A DNA stretch of 64,000 nt from Impatiens glandulifera (Eukaryota > Streptophyta > Magnoliopsida > Ericales > Balsaminaceae). How positions within the stretch are numbered: position 1 is the stretch's first letter; each line of letters starts with the position of its first letter. Of the stretch, positions 1-11,279 are shown piece by piece. The stretch covers positions 127,853,641-127,917,640 of the forward strand of contig NC_061862.1 of the NCBI RefSeq assembly GCF_907164915.1, written 5' to 3'. Position numbers and translations under genes: made by a program. A model generated the notes under the pieces. That model saw nothing but the letters and a program-made list of their open reading frames with translations. It was not told the DNA's origin and did not search any database.

Positions 1-92
1 TGGCCTTCACTCATAAGTGATTTCCATGACGGTAGATTTTCCTTTTCTGTCTACTAATGTCATACTTTTTAGCAGTGTGCTTCTAGGATGCA
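1..92. other. Unassigned flank left of the first LTR
   Basis: No open frame or repeat terminus is recognisable here. The boundary at 92/93 is set only by the TGTTAGG start of the adjoining LTR. Confidence 0.4.
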
Positions 93-1184
93 TGTTAGGA
101 TCGGGATCGCCCTTGGAGGACCGGGGTTCCGGTTTTAAACGGAGAACGCTTACAACACCACAACAATACACACACTAGTTGGTGATAGTCCGGTTAGAGA
201 CTAAAATCGCTTCTTAACACTACACAAACTGTCATAGACTCTTGAACTGGGTTCAAGGGCAGAAATGTCTATTTCAGCTTGAAGCAACACTCAAAGTTTG
301 ATTTGGATGTGGTTTATAAGGAGTCGGTTAGAATGGAGAAATGGATCGGTTCGGTTTGAAGTAAGTGATAGTTCAGTTTAGAGTGAGTAAGCCGGAAATA
401 AAGAAAATAACACAAGACAAGATTTTTTATGGATGTTCGGAGCAAACTTTCCTACGTCACCCCTTCTTCTCAGATGATGAGAAGGAATTTCACTAACTTG
501 AATGTTACAACACTCATACAATGCCGAACGAGTCTTAATCACTACTCGTTGGTTACACCACTCACAATCATGTAATACACTACACTTTTACTCAATAGTA
601 AAATACACACACAATACACAAACAACTTTTAAAATTTCAATCACTTATGCGTAAGATCTTTCGTTTTCTATTTCTTCTCTCTTGAATAAGATTTTTCGTA
701 TAGATCTCACGCGTATTTATGTGTTCGCTCGAGGAATTTTATTTCTTGATATGATTCAGATTCCTTTTATAGTGAAAAGATGACAACGGTCATCTTTTCT
801 CTCTCCATAAGATTGGTCGGTGGAAGTTGTGTCGGTTGACACATGGCAGACATGCTTAAACCAGTTTGGACACATGGCAGACATGCATAAGCCGGTCGTT
901 TTTTCTCTCTTACATATTCCCAAGGAATATTGTAATCATTATCTTGCCCCATGCTTGGTTACTTCTATTACATATTCCCAAGGAATATTGTAATCATTAT
1001 CTTGCCCCATGCCTGGTTTCTACTTTTACATATTCCCAAGGAATATTTTGTTTGTCTTAACACGTTATCTTCAAGATATTCATATCTTTTGAATATTCTG
1101 TCCGTTGAAGATGTACGTAGCTCTTAAGATTTTCAATTGATTGAACTATTCGGACACTTTCGGTTTGTAACTCAACCGGTCCTG

Positions 1185-1350
1185 AAATTGAACCTGTCCG
1201 AATTTCTGTACATAGGTTAAACCTGTCTGGATTTCTGCAACAAAGTTGAACCTGTCCGGATTTCTGCACAAAGGTTGAACCTGTCCGAATTTCTGCACAA
1301 AGGTTGAACCTGTCCTGATTTCTGCACGAAGGTTGAACCTGTCTGGAATT
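1185..1350. repeat. About 30-bp tandem repeats in the LTR
   Basis: Five or six imperfect units share the core GGTTGAACCTGTCC followed by GATTTCTGCACAAA. Element 3 has only one or two units at the equivalent site (30510-30570), so the array expanded in this copy or contracted in the other. Confidence 0.8.
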
Positions 1351-1435
1351 TATCTCAAACCTGAGAATGCTGAAGGTATTTATGAGCCGGAGCTGAGAGC
1401 AGTTAAATGACCGGAGCTCATGCTTCATTAAGTGT

Positions 1436-1705
1436 CGTTTGACCGAACCGGTTGATTGAACTTCGGTTGACTGAACTCCGGTTGATCGAACTGGTTGACT
1501 GAACTCCGGTTGACTGAACCGGTTGACTGAACTCTTATTGACCGAACCGGTTGACTGAACTCCGGTTGACTGAACCGGTTGACTGAACTCTTGTTGACCG
1601 AACCGGTTGACTGAACTCCGGTTGACCGAACCGGTTGACTGAACTCTTGTTGACCGAACCGGTTGACTGAACTCCGGTTGACCGAACCGGTTGACCGAAC
1701 TCCAC
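1436..1705. repeat. CCGGTTGACTGAAC tandem repeats in the LTR
   Basis: About ten imperfect units of a roughly 28-bp motif alternate GAACTCCGGTTGAC with GAACCGGTTGAC, giving a higher-order period near 56 bp. Each unit carries the palindrome AACCGGTT or a one-base variant. The array lies in the U3 region upstream of the TATA box in element orientation. Confidence 0.85.
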
Positions 1706-1902
1706 TTCGAACCGAAGTCGAACTACCAAACCGATCTTGCCTACATAGAGATTTCAGTATTTTTGCTCAACTTCCCACTACGTTACAACACCTTCTTGTT
1801 ATATATTTAAACAAATTAATATACTTGATATAACTTAGCGGTTTAACATATATATTTGAACTTAGTTTTATCTATTTATTAAACTTTTCATCAGTTCTAA
1901 CA

Positions 1903-2040
1903 TTTATTTTCTAACAATTTCTCCCTTTTTGATTATTTAGAATAAATATTCAAAACTTGTAATCGTTGCCGGTTTAAAAATTAACTTACTTAATTTTTTT
2001 AACAATTTCTCCATTTTTGATTATTTAGAATAAATATTCA
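1903..2040 (-). other. Duplicated polypurine tracts (element 1)
   Basis: Two copies of a tract reading TCAAAAAGGGAGAAAT, or a close variant, on the minus strand lie at 1915-1935 and 2003-2025, each next to a CTAACA/TTAACA end. Multiplied polypurine tracts near the 3' LTR are a described hallmark of Sirevirus-type copia elements. The same doubling occurs in elements 2 and 3. Confidence 0.65.
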
Positions 2041-2159
2041 AAACTTGTAATGTATAGCCGATTTATTAAAGAACTTATTATTGTTTGGCCGATTTTTTGA
2101 AAAATGGTTTGGTTTAAGGAGAACTTTATTTGAAGAAGAATTTTGTATGAGAAATTTTG

Positions 2160-2330
2160 TAATCTAACAATCCTAAAATATTTCTAAGGGAAGAAAACTT
2201 AGACTCGAGAAGTGGCTTTGTGAGGATGTTAGCCACTTCATGCTTGTTCCCTTCATGTGATGTGTTGGTCAACAGCCGGCCCGGATGCAATGTTGTCTCT
2301 TCCAAGATTTTGTCCTTATTTACCTACATT
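2160..2330 (-). pseudogene. RNase H C-terminal scrap of a copia pol
   Basis: The minus strand encodes a short segment with NEVANILTKPL-like sequence followed by LESKFSSLRNILG, the conserved end of copia RNase H (family motif VADIFTKPL). The rest of pol is missing, and the scrap is joined to gag-tail sequence around 2290-2400. It marks the right side of the large pol deletion shared with element 3. Confidence 0.75.
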
Positions 2331-2396
2331 CATAGACAATAGAAAATCTGGTCCCCATTTTTCTTTGGGTCTGTGGCTTATTAATTCATTGGGAAT

Positions 2397-4664
2397 TCAC
2401 ACTTTAGTTATTTTGATGGACTTTCCGTTGTGTGTATGTATAGTATATCTATCTGCTGATGATTTAACTTTAAAGGATGATTTTCGGTAAACATCTCTTG
2501 ACTTTAGGTCAAGTTTTTCTTTTCCATATAAACTGACTGCCCTTCTCTCAGGTTTCAGCCAGCTTGAAGTTGGCTTTACATAAATAATCTCATCCTTTGA
2601 AGTTATATCATTACAGCTTGTAATTTCTTCCTTGAGCTTCTCATTCTTAGATGAGATCTCACTTATTGAAACATTAACCTCTTTCATTTGAGATGAACAA
2701 CTATAACTATTAGACTTACTTTTTGAAATAGTTTTATTAAGAGATTTTGACAGTTTTATGTACTTAATGACCATGTCATTGAGTACAGCAATTATATCAT
2801 CTCGGGTAAAATCAGCAAAGGAGAGATCAAATACCTCAAATTCTTTCTTAGCCGTGAAGCATGTTTCAACTTTATCATCACTGTCGTTGGATGATGAGTC
2901 GTCCGAATCGCTATCGGCCCATTTTCCCTTGCTTTCAGCAACCATTAGAGCCTTCTGCTCTTTCTGGTTCTCCTTTATTTGATCACTACCTTCAAACAGT
3001 TGGATCAACTTTTCCCACACTTCTTTCCCGTTTTGCATTCCATGACTTTCTCGAAAGTGTTGTTGTCACACCCAAAATTTCATTTTTAGACCGAGTAAAC
3101 TTCGGTCTAGGCAGAAACCAAGGGCCCAGGTCAAATCATGGCTGGGGCCGAGGTTAAATCTATGTCCCGACCGAGGGGGTCCGACCGAAGGACAATCTAT
3201 GTCGCGACCGAGGGGGGTCCGACCGGGGAGTCCGACTGTGTATATTTTCCAGCCCTTTTTGTTTATGGCAAACAGGTGACAAGCAGATGACGAGGCCTTT
3301 TATTATTATATTATTTAACCCAAGTGATGACCAGCAGGTGACAAGCCATTTGTATTATTATATTAGTATACTTAAGTGTTGACAAGCCATTTCTATTAGC
3401 CTATGCCTAAGATCAACAGGTGACAAGCCCTTTGTATTATTATATTAGTATACTTAAGTGTTGACAAGCAATTTCTATTAGCCCATGACTAAAACAAACA
3501 AGTGACCAGTTTTCTTTTAGTACTATATATAGGACACCCCTTCCTTCATTATATTCTTTTCCACCATCTCTCTACTAAGAAAACCAGAGGCACACTTTTA
3601 GAAGCAAGACCATAGCACCTTGAGCAGGATCATAACATAGCAGCAAGGTCATCTTATAAGGCAAGCTCTTTTCTCAACTCATTTTTAGAAACCCACACTT
3701 GTTTATATAATCTGTATTTGCAAAGTATATACTGATTTCAAAGGCATGATCTGTTTCAAAGGTAAGTTCTGTTTTTTCAAAAGTATAATACGTTTTTGTG
3801 GACCATGAGTTATGAACTGGATGGATCTGGGCAGAAGGCTAGCCAGGTTGAGCTCTGGTAGTCTGAAGCCAAAATATGTGCTGGGGGTTCTATTGGGACT
3901 GGACTTCTGGGACGAGCTCTAGAAGATCCTACCCACACAGACAAGTGTCTATTCAGGTTGTGGACTTTAGGGATAGACTCCGAAGAGTGCCCTTCCAACT
4001 ATGTGCTCAACAGGATTCCTAACTTTCAGGATCAGCTCTGAAACGTAAAGGGCCAATATGTGCTCAAGGATGTTTCTGTTCTAACCATTTTATAAACAGT
4101 TTTACAAAGGCAACACATCAATATCAGTCAGCTTTTACTTGGCTTTTTATATACTATTCAAAATATGCTTGCTGGGTCTTTAGACTCACTATACTTGTGT
4201 GGTGTAGGTACACAACCAAATAATTCTGTTGATCCATGAAGGGAGGCTTGGAGGGTGTGCAGGGTGCAGGGGAGGCGTGTGTGTGGGAGGAGGGACAGGT
4301 GTATTTCAAGTGCTTTTAAGGTCTGACACTTAATGACCCAACGTTTTATATTTCAAGTGCTTTTAAGGTCTGGCACTTTAAGACCAATGTTTTGTATTAA
4401 GGAACCAGGTTGTAATTATTTTTAAGGAGAAGGGCCTTGTTGTTTTTAAGGGTCTGGTTTTGTAATAACAATCATACTTTTATAACTCTTCCGCAAATGT
4501 TTCTATTTTCCACTTAAATATATATGTTTTTAAAAATCCAGCACTCGGTCTAAGTAAAGTAAGAGTCAAGGTCGTTACAGTTGTAGTCCAAAGATTTGAA
4601 AATATGTCTCATGCAATGGTTGTCTAGGTTGTTTCTTCTTCTATCTTCAGCTGTCCATTCACCG
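2397..4664 (-). pseudogene. Gag remnant of element 1, split by a solo LTR
   Basis: The longest open part (3038-2397, 213 aa) runs from a Gag core end (motif EVWEKLIQLFEGSDQIKENQ) directly into the acidic stretch KWADSDSDDSSSNDSDD and a Gag tail ending KSIKITKV. In element 2, the corresponding points are separated by roughly 180 residues holding the rest of the core and the zinc knuckle, so this is an internal deletion. The 3064-4579 solo LTR splits the frame; upstream Gag core codons resume at 4585-4663. A stop at 2397-2399 falls where element 3 encodes Trp. It cannot make a working capsid protein. Confidence 0.75.
3064..4579 (+). mobile_element. Solo LTR, Ty3/gypsy-type, in gag of element 1
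   Basis: The unit begins TGTCACACCC and ends GTCGTTACA (TG...CA) and is flanked by the 5-bp direct repeat GTTGT (3059-3063 and 4580-4584). It separates gag codons that are contiguous in element 3. A TATA box (ACTATATATAGG) at about 3520-3532 is followed by a C-rich start region, suggesting plus-strand orientation. There is no internal coding region or second LTR, so it is a solo LTR left by LTR-LTR recombination. The terminal sequences are typical of plant Ty3/gypsy LTRs; lineage is not determined. Confidence 0.85.
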
Positions 4665-5088
4665 TTTGATTAGCCGAGATTGGTTTATGTTTCTTTCAAT
4701 TTGGACGACTATCAGTTGGATTAGTTGTTACTTTCTGTTGTTCCATTCACATTTTGATAAAATGCTTCAATCAATGAGATTCAATGAGATTTCGTGTTTG
4801 AACTTTCCTTGCTCAGCTGGTTTAGAGATTTTAATGTGAATTCCTATTTTCTACATAATGTGACCGCCTGCCAATTTTCGTGGAAAAAATCCCCACTTTG
4901 CTCAAAGAGGATGACTTATTTGGAACCCTACTTTATAGTCTACAATAATTTCATTATGTTTCTTGTCTTGCTAAAAAGGAAGGATGCATGTTTAAGATCC
5001 CTAAATCCTTACATGCAACATTATTACCAGTTCACCTTTTGCCTACAGTCTTGATCTATCCATGGCATTCACTTATCACTTCTGCAAG

Positions 5089-6400
5089 TTAAGAAAGCTC
5101 ACGATGCTAACCTTCACTGTGTTGATTGGAATCCACACAATGTTAATTTTATTCTGACAGGGTATGTAATTTCCTTGCCATTATGTGATTTTTCAATGAA
5201 TCTGTTAGAAGTTAAGTTAACGCAGGTTCATATACACATTTCTACTTTCTGTACATGAGGGTGTAACTTCATTGTTGTGTTGCTAAGTATTTTCTATAGT
5301 TTTTGATTCCGAGTTTCATTTAATTTGTATGGTATTCAACAGATCGGCTGATTATACCATACGCATGTTTGACCGTCGAAATCTTAAGTCTAGAGGGGTT
5401 GGATCACCTGTTCATGTATTTGAGGGTTATGATGCTGTTGTTCTCTGTGTACAGGTTTGCAATATATGATCAGTTATTCTTTTTTGTTGATTTATCTGTC
5501 GAACAATAGCTTCTGACAATAAATGAATTGCAGGTTAATTTTTACAATAGCTTCTGACAACTGTTTCAATGATTTATTATCATTGTTTTTTTATCATTGT
5601 AGTGGTCTCCAGAAAAGTCATCTGTTTTTGGCAGTTCAGCAGAAGACGGTATTTTGAACTTGTGGGATATTGAAAAGGTCTAAAGCCTAATCTACTAAAT
5701 TGTGCACTGATTCTTTTTAGTTTTTTTATTTCTTATGCTAGACAGTTGTAGACATGTTTTTTAATGGCACATCTGGTTGCCAAAGTGAATAAATCAAATT
5801 TCCTATATCTGAGTCTTATTTTAATTTTTGTGGGAGAGTTTGAGTTATCTGCATTCCTTGCTCTTTTTCTTGTGCACATTTTGAATTTTTGCCTTTCTTA
5901 TGCTATTTTGATTTGATTCATTATGGGAAGTTGATGTTACATTTCATTTCTAGATTTTTTGCTAATTCATAGTCTGATTCACAATTCTAGTTATCTGCAC
6001 TGATAAATTCCATTCATGTTCCAGATTGGTAAGAAGCAGGAAACCAGTGGATCAAGATCTTCAAGTTATCCACAAGTCTTGTTGTTCAAACATGCAGGGC
6101 ATAGGTAAAACTGTTTTTCTTTTTCTTTTTCTTCGTTTGTCTTACAGTTGTCGAACTTTGTAATAACGAAGTGGGTTTTACCTATTAGAATGTTTATTTT
6201 TGGGTTATGGCTCTACTTGTTTAATAGTGTTAGTTCTCCATTTAGGTTGTTCGATTCCGATTTGAGGAACAATTATTTATTTTATCTTCTTTTTTTCAAA
6301 GACAAAGTTTATGATTTTCACTGAACTCCTGCGACCCTTGGACAATCGTCAGTGTGTCAGATGATGAAGAAAGTACAGGTGGTGGTGGTACACTTTATTT
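5089..6400 (+). pseudogene. Captured MSI4/FVE-like WD40 gene fragment (copy A)
   Basis: Five exon-like blocks in order encode the C-terminal WD40 repeats of an MSI4/FVE-type (RbAp48-like) histone-binding protein. They are 5089-5161 (AHDANLHCVDWNPHN), 5343-5454 (DYTIRMFDRRNLKSRGVGSP), 5603-5677 (WSPEKSSVFGSSAEDGILNL), 6025-6104 (IGKKQETSGSRSSSYP) and about 6302-6400 (DPWTIVSVSDDEESTGGGGT). Most junctions keep GT/AG borders, so genomic DNA was captured, not cDNA. The N-terminal half of the gene is absent, and the last block has a shifted frame with an early stop at CACTGA. Plant FVE acts in chromatin complexes that repress FLC; this fragment cannot encode that protein. Confidence 0.85.
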
Positions 6401-8729
6401 AAATTATTCAACAATTACTCACAATTTGCTTTTGCTTGACTTTACTTTCTTTCAGCTAGTAATAATAATTAATGATGTCTATTCTGATATTATCCTTTGT
6501 CCACGCCATCCACTCCATCTACTACTGTCAGTTTAAGTATAAACTTTTTATGTTATCGATGCTACATTCACACTAATATGATAAATATTTTTAATACATT
6601 TTCTAGATTTGGTCATCAAACAGAATTACTGACCTGGACAAAAGGCATGACATGTACGTGTCCTCGAGGGTTATGGGCCGAAAATCAGAACAGTCGTTTT
6701 TTGTTGCATCAATAATTTTTCAGGTAATTTTTATTATTTATCAACAATTGTTTCTAAATAAACAATCCAACAAGAATTCACATATATATGTATGTTATTT
6801 GATTATGTTTGTGTTTTATACTGAGGTGGTTCATGACTAGATAAAACATGAACATGAAATTGAAATTTCAATCAATAAAACAGTTCATCAATAAATATAG
6901 ATTAAATTGAAATTGATTGACTTTCTTTATACATAAACATGTTTTATATATATTTACATGTGAAATACTTTGAGTCAATCAATTTTAATTTAATAATACA
7001 AGTTTATTTTAGGAATACTTATTTAGGTTGTAAGAGATAATAAAGTATCAGAATAGAAAGAATCAGGAGTTATTCTTTTAATTAATCATATCTAATGCAT
7101 GATTTTAGCTCGTAGTAGTTTGATTTTTGTTGAACTATTGAATCTCAATACGATCTAAAGAATGTTTCGAGTTAGTACATTATAAATTATAATATGTATT
7201 AAATTAAAATTTTGTTTTGTGGTTTCATAAATTAATATGTTAGCAACTATATCAATAGGGATGAGAATAGGAATGGAATACAATATTGTCTTGGTATCAT
7301 GAACTGATCTGATATCAAGATTAATAATTTCATATTAAATGTTCCTTGGATCTGTAACACAAATTTTATTATTAACATAGTTATTCACTTACATACACAG
7401 GTTCATAACTAGCGTTACAAATCTGATTTGAAAAGTAAGATGCATCATAAGATTAGTCTTTCTTCTTATTTGAATTATCTTTATTGTCATTTGTTATTAT
7501 TAATTTATAGGCTAACCACATTTTAATTATATGCTATCGTTTTCAGATCTTTTGCACAGATAATTGCCAAGTGTTCGCTGAGTTATCCCTAATTTAGGAT
7601 CGATTTGAGTTTTTTTGGTTTCAGTTCAGTCATTTTCATTTGAGCATTCTTAAAACAAATATGTAATATTGATGCTCTTAAATATTTAATTTAAGTACTA
7701 ATTTTATTCATTTTATTGCAGATTTCTTATCATACATCAAACAATGGATTCAAAGGTATGTGATATATATCTCTCATGTACATAGTTTTTGATATTTGTT
7801 TTCTTTTCTTATTAAAGAAATATAAATGTAGAGTATATTTTACAAATAAGAAAATTAGTATGGGATAAGTAAGAGTTATTAAATAATGAGGAAGTAGACT
7901 AACAAAATACCTAATAAATAAATAATGTAAAGATAGAGTATAAGAGATGAAGATGGTGACAAAAAAGGTCTTACCACTATGTTTCTATTCCCATTCTACC
8001 ATGTTTGCTTGCTAAAATCTATTTTAAGTTGTTAATATGAATAAAAGTGTCTTGTGACCATGTTCAAAAATATATATTAATTAATTTATTATAAATTATA
8101 ATTTTCTTTTAACTTTTTTATTCTAAAATAAAGTACTTGACTATAAGACTTTAATAGAAGGTTTTATCTTATTTTAAAAGTCATGTGCATAATATTTTAT
8201 CAGGCAATTGTGTGAATTCAAATAAATTATTATGATAAAATATATATGTTTGATATCAATTTAATGATTAAATTAGTTTATTATAAATAAATATAATAAT
8301 GGTGATTTTGATGAGTTATATTTTATTGCATGATAATTTTTTTTGATATGCCCTAACATCTTTATATTATTTGGTTTGTATTTAATTGGATTAAGAAAAA
8401 TAATGTGAATGATTTCATTCTTTATTATTTTGTTTCTGATTTGTAATAGAATATAAGTGTTAATGCTTTCAATATTTTAATTATAGATGGTGTAAATGCA
8501 ATGAATAGACATAACTTTAGGATGTATTTAATGGTTTTCATATTTTTGATTAAAAACTTTGTATCTCATTAATATTTATTATGTATTTAGAATTTTTGTT
8601 TAAATTTGAAAATAATTATTAAAATATATAAATAATAACTGTAAAAAAAATCTGGAGAAAAAATATAAACCGAATAAAAAAATAAAACAAAAAAATCGAA
8701 AAAATAAATTCAAAAATATATGGTTTTGG

Positions 8730-8916
8730 CGACGGTTATTTTAATTTTACCAACGCTTATTTTAATTTTACCAACGCTTATTTAAGCGTCGGTGGCACCT
8801 ACAACGACCCTGCTTTTGGCGACGCAAGTTTAAGCGTCGGTGATATCTTTGGCGATGCTTTTAAACGTCGGTAGAAGTCTTTTTAAGCGTCGGCAAATGT
8901 CTAATTTGTTGTAGTG
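8730..8916. repeat. CACTA subterminal repeats (copy A)
   Basis: Short motifs AAGCGTCGG and TTGGCGACGC recur about eight times in both orientations next to the CACTA terminus. In this superfamily such repeats bind the transposase. Copy B has the same set at 59740-59920. Confidence 0.75.
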
Positions 8917-10980
8917 ATTCTAGACCCTCTCACAAAATGAGGCATGTATTTCATTACCAAATCGGACACAACCATGATATCTTGATATTTATCAGGAAGA
9001 TTATATGTGAAAGTGTGTAATTATTTATACAAAATAAAAATAGTCTAAGACATCGAGTTTACTAATGAGCGAATAAAAATTTATATACTTTCATAAGGGA
9101 AAGTTCAAAGAGTAACACTTACTTATCATAGGTAAGATTCAACTGTTTAACATATCACCATGTTATTCTTTCAACTTTCATTCATGTAGGAGATTGTTGG
9201 AATTAATAATATATAATTGACTTCCATTATATGAATGTAAATAAAAATACAAAATAATCGGTATGTCTCAAAATAAAATTAAAAGTAGTAATTTTTTTCC
9301 ATATTGGAAATACATAACAAAATAGAGTGTTTTTGTTGAATATTTGAAATTGAATCAAAACCATGCTTAAAAATGGTCTTTAAAAATCTTTGTCGTTAGA
9401 ATGTCAAATGCATTAAAGTTACTCAATGCACTTAATGTAATTGAATTAAATCGAATTTTACTTTTGAAATTTGAATTTTATTTTGTATTATTTGTGGGAA
9501 TTGAAAATAAATTTTATTGTGAAGATTAATAGTTTTTTCTTTAAGTCCATCCATCTATATATGTTTGATTTTTCGGTAATTCTAAAATACTACGTACTTA
9601 CAAACAAAAAAAAATCAATACTCTCTCTTTTTCAAATTCTTTTATTTTTGTGATTTTTAATAAAAAGTTATCATTTTTTATTTATTGAACTTCTTTAATT
9701 AAAATTGTTCATTCAGACCAGTAATAGCAATTTAGGTACCGACAAGTTCGTTGAGTTGTGATTATAGTGTTGAATCACTACTAAATTAATTGAACCATTA
9801 GAGACAATAATCTACGATAAACTCCATCACAGAATGAAAACGATAAATTTTTTATAAGTGACAAGCAATTACCTCAAATGAAGCTCTTAATTTAGTGATT
9901 TTGGTTATAAGTATATTATAGTTTATTTGATTTCTTTATAATATCGTATTCTTATATTATTTTTAGTTTAGATGGGACTTCCTAACATTTTCTTAGCAAA
10001 TTAACATGAGTTCAAATATAGTTGATTTTACATGGTGACACGAGTAACAAGTAGCACTATTCTCAAAATCAGGTAAAATAGGAAATAAATAAAAAATTTC
10101 AGTTTAAATCATAAAAATATTATTAAATCACCTTTGTATAAATATGATTATAACCCCCGGAAACACCCTTTATTTCGATTTATATGAAAAGCTTGAGATT
10201 TGTAAAATTTCAGCATCGAGTTGCGTGTCAAGACTTTTCTTTTTAAAATAAAACATTATTTTAAAAATATTTTAAAATAATTCCTAACTACTTTCGAAAT
10301 TTATTAATAATTAAAAAATAATTAATTTTGGGGTTCAATTTTAAATAATTTTGGAATTTATGTTAATCAAATCACAATTTTGTTTTTTAGAAATAATTTA
10401 TCTTAAACTAATTAAACATAATTAATTTAAAATATTACTTATTTTGAAACAAAGTCCCCAATTGATTTTTAAAAATCCATAAAAGTTGACATACTTGTAT
10501 AAACGTATTGACTAGAGTTTTCTTTTAGTTCATAGTTTGGTGATACTTGGAAAAGAGTTTTTCACGCTCCATGCTCCATACCCGTTTTAAAAATGGTCTC
10601 TACTTATAAAGTGAACTTTTAAAAATCGTTTGTATAACGTTTGAGTTTTAACCAATTATTATTCTTGTATTAGTCATGTTTCTGAATTTTAACGTTATTT
10701 AAAACATTGCAACAACAATATTTAAAATACTGGCACATGTTGTTGATGATAATTAGGGAGGATTTATACTTGAAGAACATTAATCATTTTAAGGGTGTTA
10801 GGGTTTACAAATAACTAATAAACATACCTTAATAATAATATTTTTTGTGTGGAAATATCCCAAAAATATTTTGAAATCATTTTCTAATTTTTCAGAATAT
10901 TATAAAATAGTTTGGTGTCCCAAAATTATAAAAATAATTTTGGGTTTTGAAAAGTGGAACCAAACAGGTCTTTGGAGTAG
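8917..10980. other. AT-rich CACTA flank, no gene seen
   Basis: About 2 kb of strongly AT-rich DNA shared with 59933-62010 in copy B. The open frames are short and in low-complexity sequence. I see no splice-consistent coding block. Confidence 0.6.
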
Positions 10981-10984
10981 AGTC

Positions 10985-11200
10985 CTAAGCCTTGGGTATG
11001 TTTTTATCGTTTGGGGTCTAGAGACCCCCGGTCTGGGTGCTATGGACTCTCAGTCCTAGGCTGAGATTACAATTTGGGTGTATAAACTCATTGGTCCTAG
11101 GTTAGCTCTGGGATAAGTTTCCTGGTCGAGGTGTATAAACCTCACGGTCTCGGGTTAGCTCTAGGCTAAGTCCCTTAGTCCCGGGTTTATGAATTCGCAA
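10985..11200. repeat. CCTAGG minisatellite, left part (copy A)
   Basis: Imperfect 20-27 bp units share CTCGGTCCTAGG with variable spacers. The same array resumes at 26334 on the far side of the LTR insertion, so it was a single array before the LTR entered. The core CCTAGG is palindromic. Confidence 0.75.
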
Positions 11201-11279
11201 TGTTAGATTAAGTTAAATAAAGAAAAAGGAAAATTAATTAAAAGAGAAATAATTAATTAAGGAAAAATGTTTAAATAAA

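Larger units (their letters stand above)
93..2004 (-). repeat. 3' LTR of element 1
   Basis: It begins TGTTAGGATCGGGATCGCC and ends in a TAACA-type terminus. The end is ambiguous because three candidates (1902, 1916, 2004) are each followed by polypurine-tract-like sequence; 2004 best matches the 5' LTR end of element 3. Read on the minus strand, a TATA box (CTATAAAAGG) lies at about 764-774, with a CCGTTG motif just upstream at 781-791. The U3 part contains two families of short tandem repeats. Confidence 0.8.
93..4664 (-). mobile_element. Truncated, internally deleted Ty1/copia element (element 1)
   Basis: Read on the minus strand, this is a copia element reduced to part of gag, a scrap of RNase H and the 3' LTR. 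The gag frame stops abruptly near 4664, where the sequence becomes the duplicated MSI4/CACTA block, so the 5' LTR and primer site are missing and no TSD can be tested. Protease, integrase, reverse transcriptase and most of RNase H are absent. The end of RNase H (motif ANILTKPLLESKF, 2160-2250) lies a few tens of codons after the gag tail. Gag also lacks its middle, including the zinc knuckle. Element 3 (29504-33658) has the same two deletions, so this looks like a non-autonomous lineage mobilised by a full-length relative. A Ty3-type solo LTR interrupts gag at 3064-4579. Confidence 0.85.
4675..8916 (+). mobile_element. Left-truncated CACTA element carrying MSI4-like exons (copy A)
   Basis: Only the right terminus survives: TTTGTTGTAGTG at 8905-8916, followed by ATT, the 3-bp target site seen on both sides of copy B. 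The subterminal region (8730-8900) has repeated AAGCGTCGG/TTGGCGACGC motifs in both orientations, typical of CACTA ends. The left end is replaced by the broken gag of element 1 at about 4664-4675. No transposase frame is visible, so the element is non-autonomous. Confidence 0.8.

Noticed and set aside
2257..2490. Plus-strand 77-codon frame at the gag-RNase H junction (and its counterpart 31416-31685)
   Set aside because: Antisense shadow of the gag tail and RNase H scrap; conservation between the copies reflects common ancestry of the elements.
6600..6715. A sixth captured MSI4/FVE exon
   Set aside because: The open stretch after ATTTGG does not match the expected continuation of the WD40 protein; probably intronic or unrelated.
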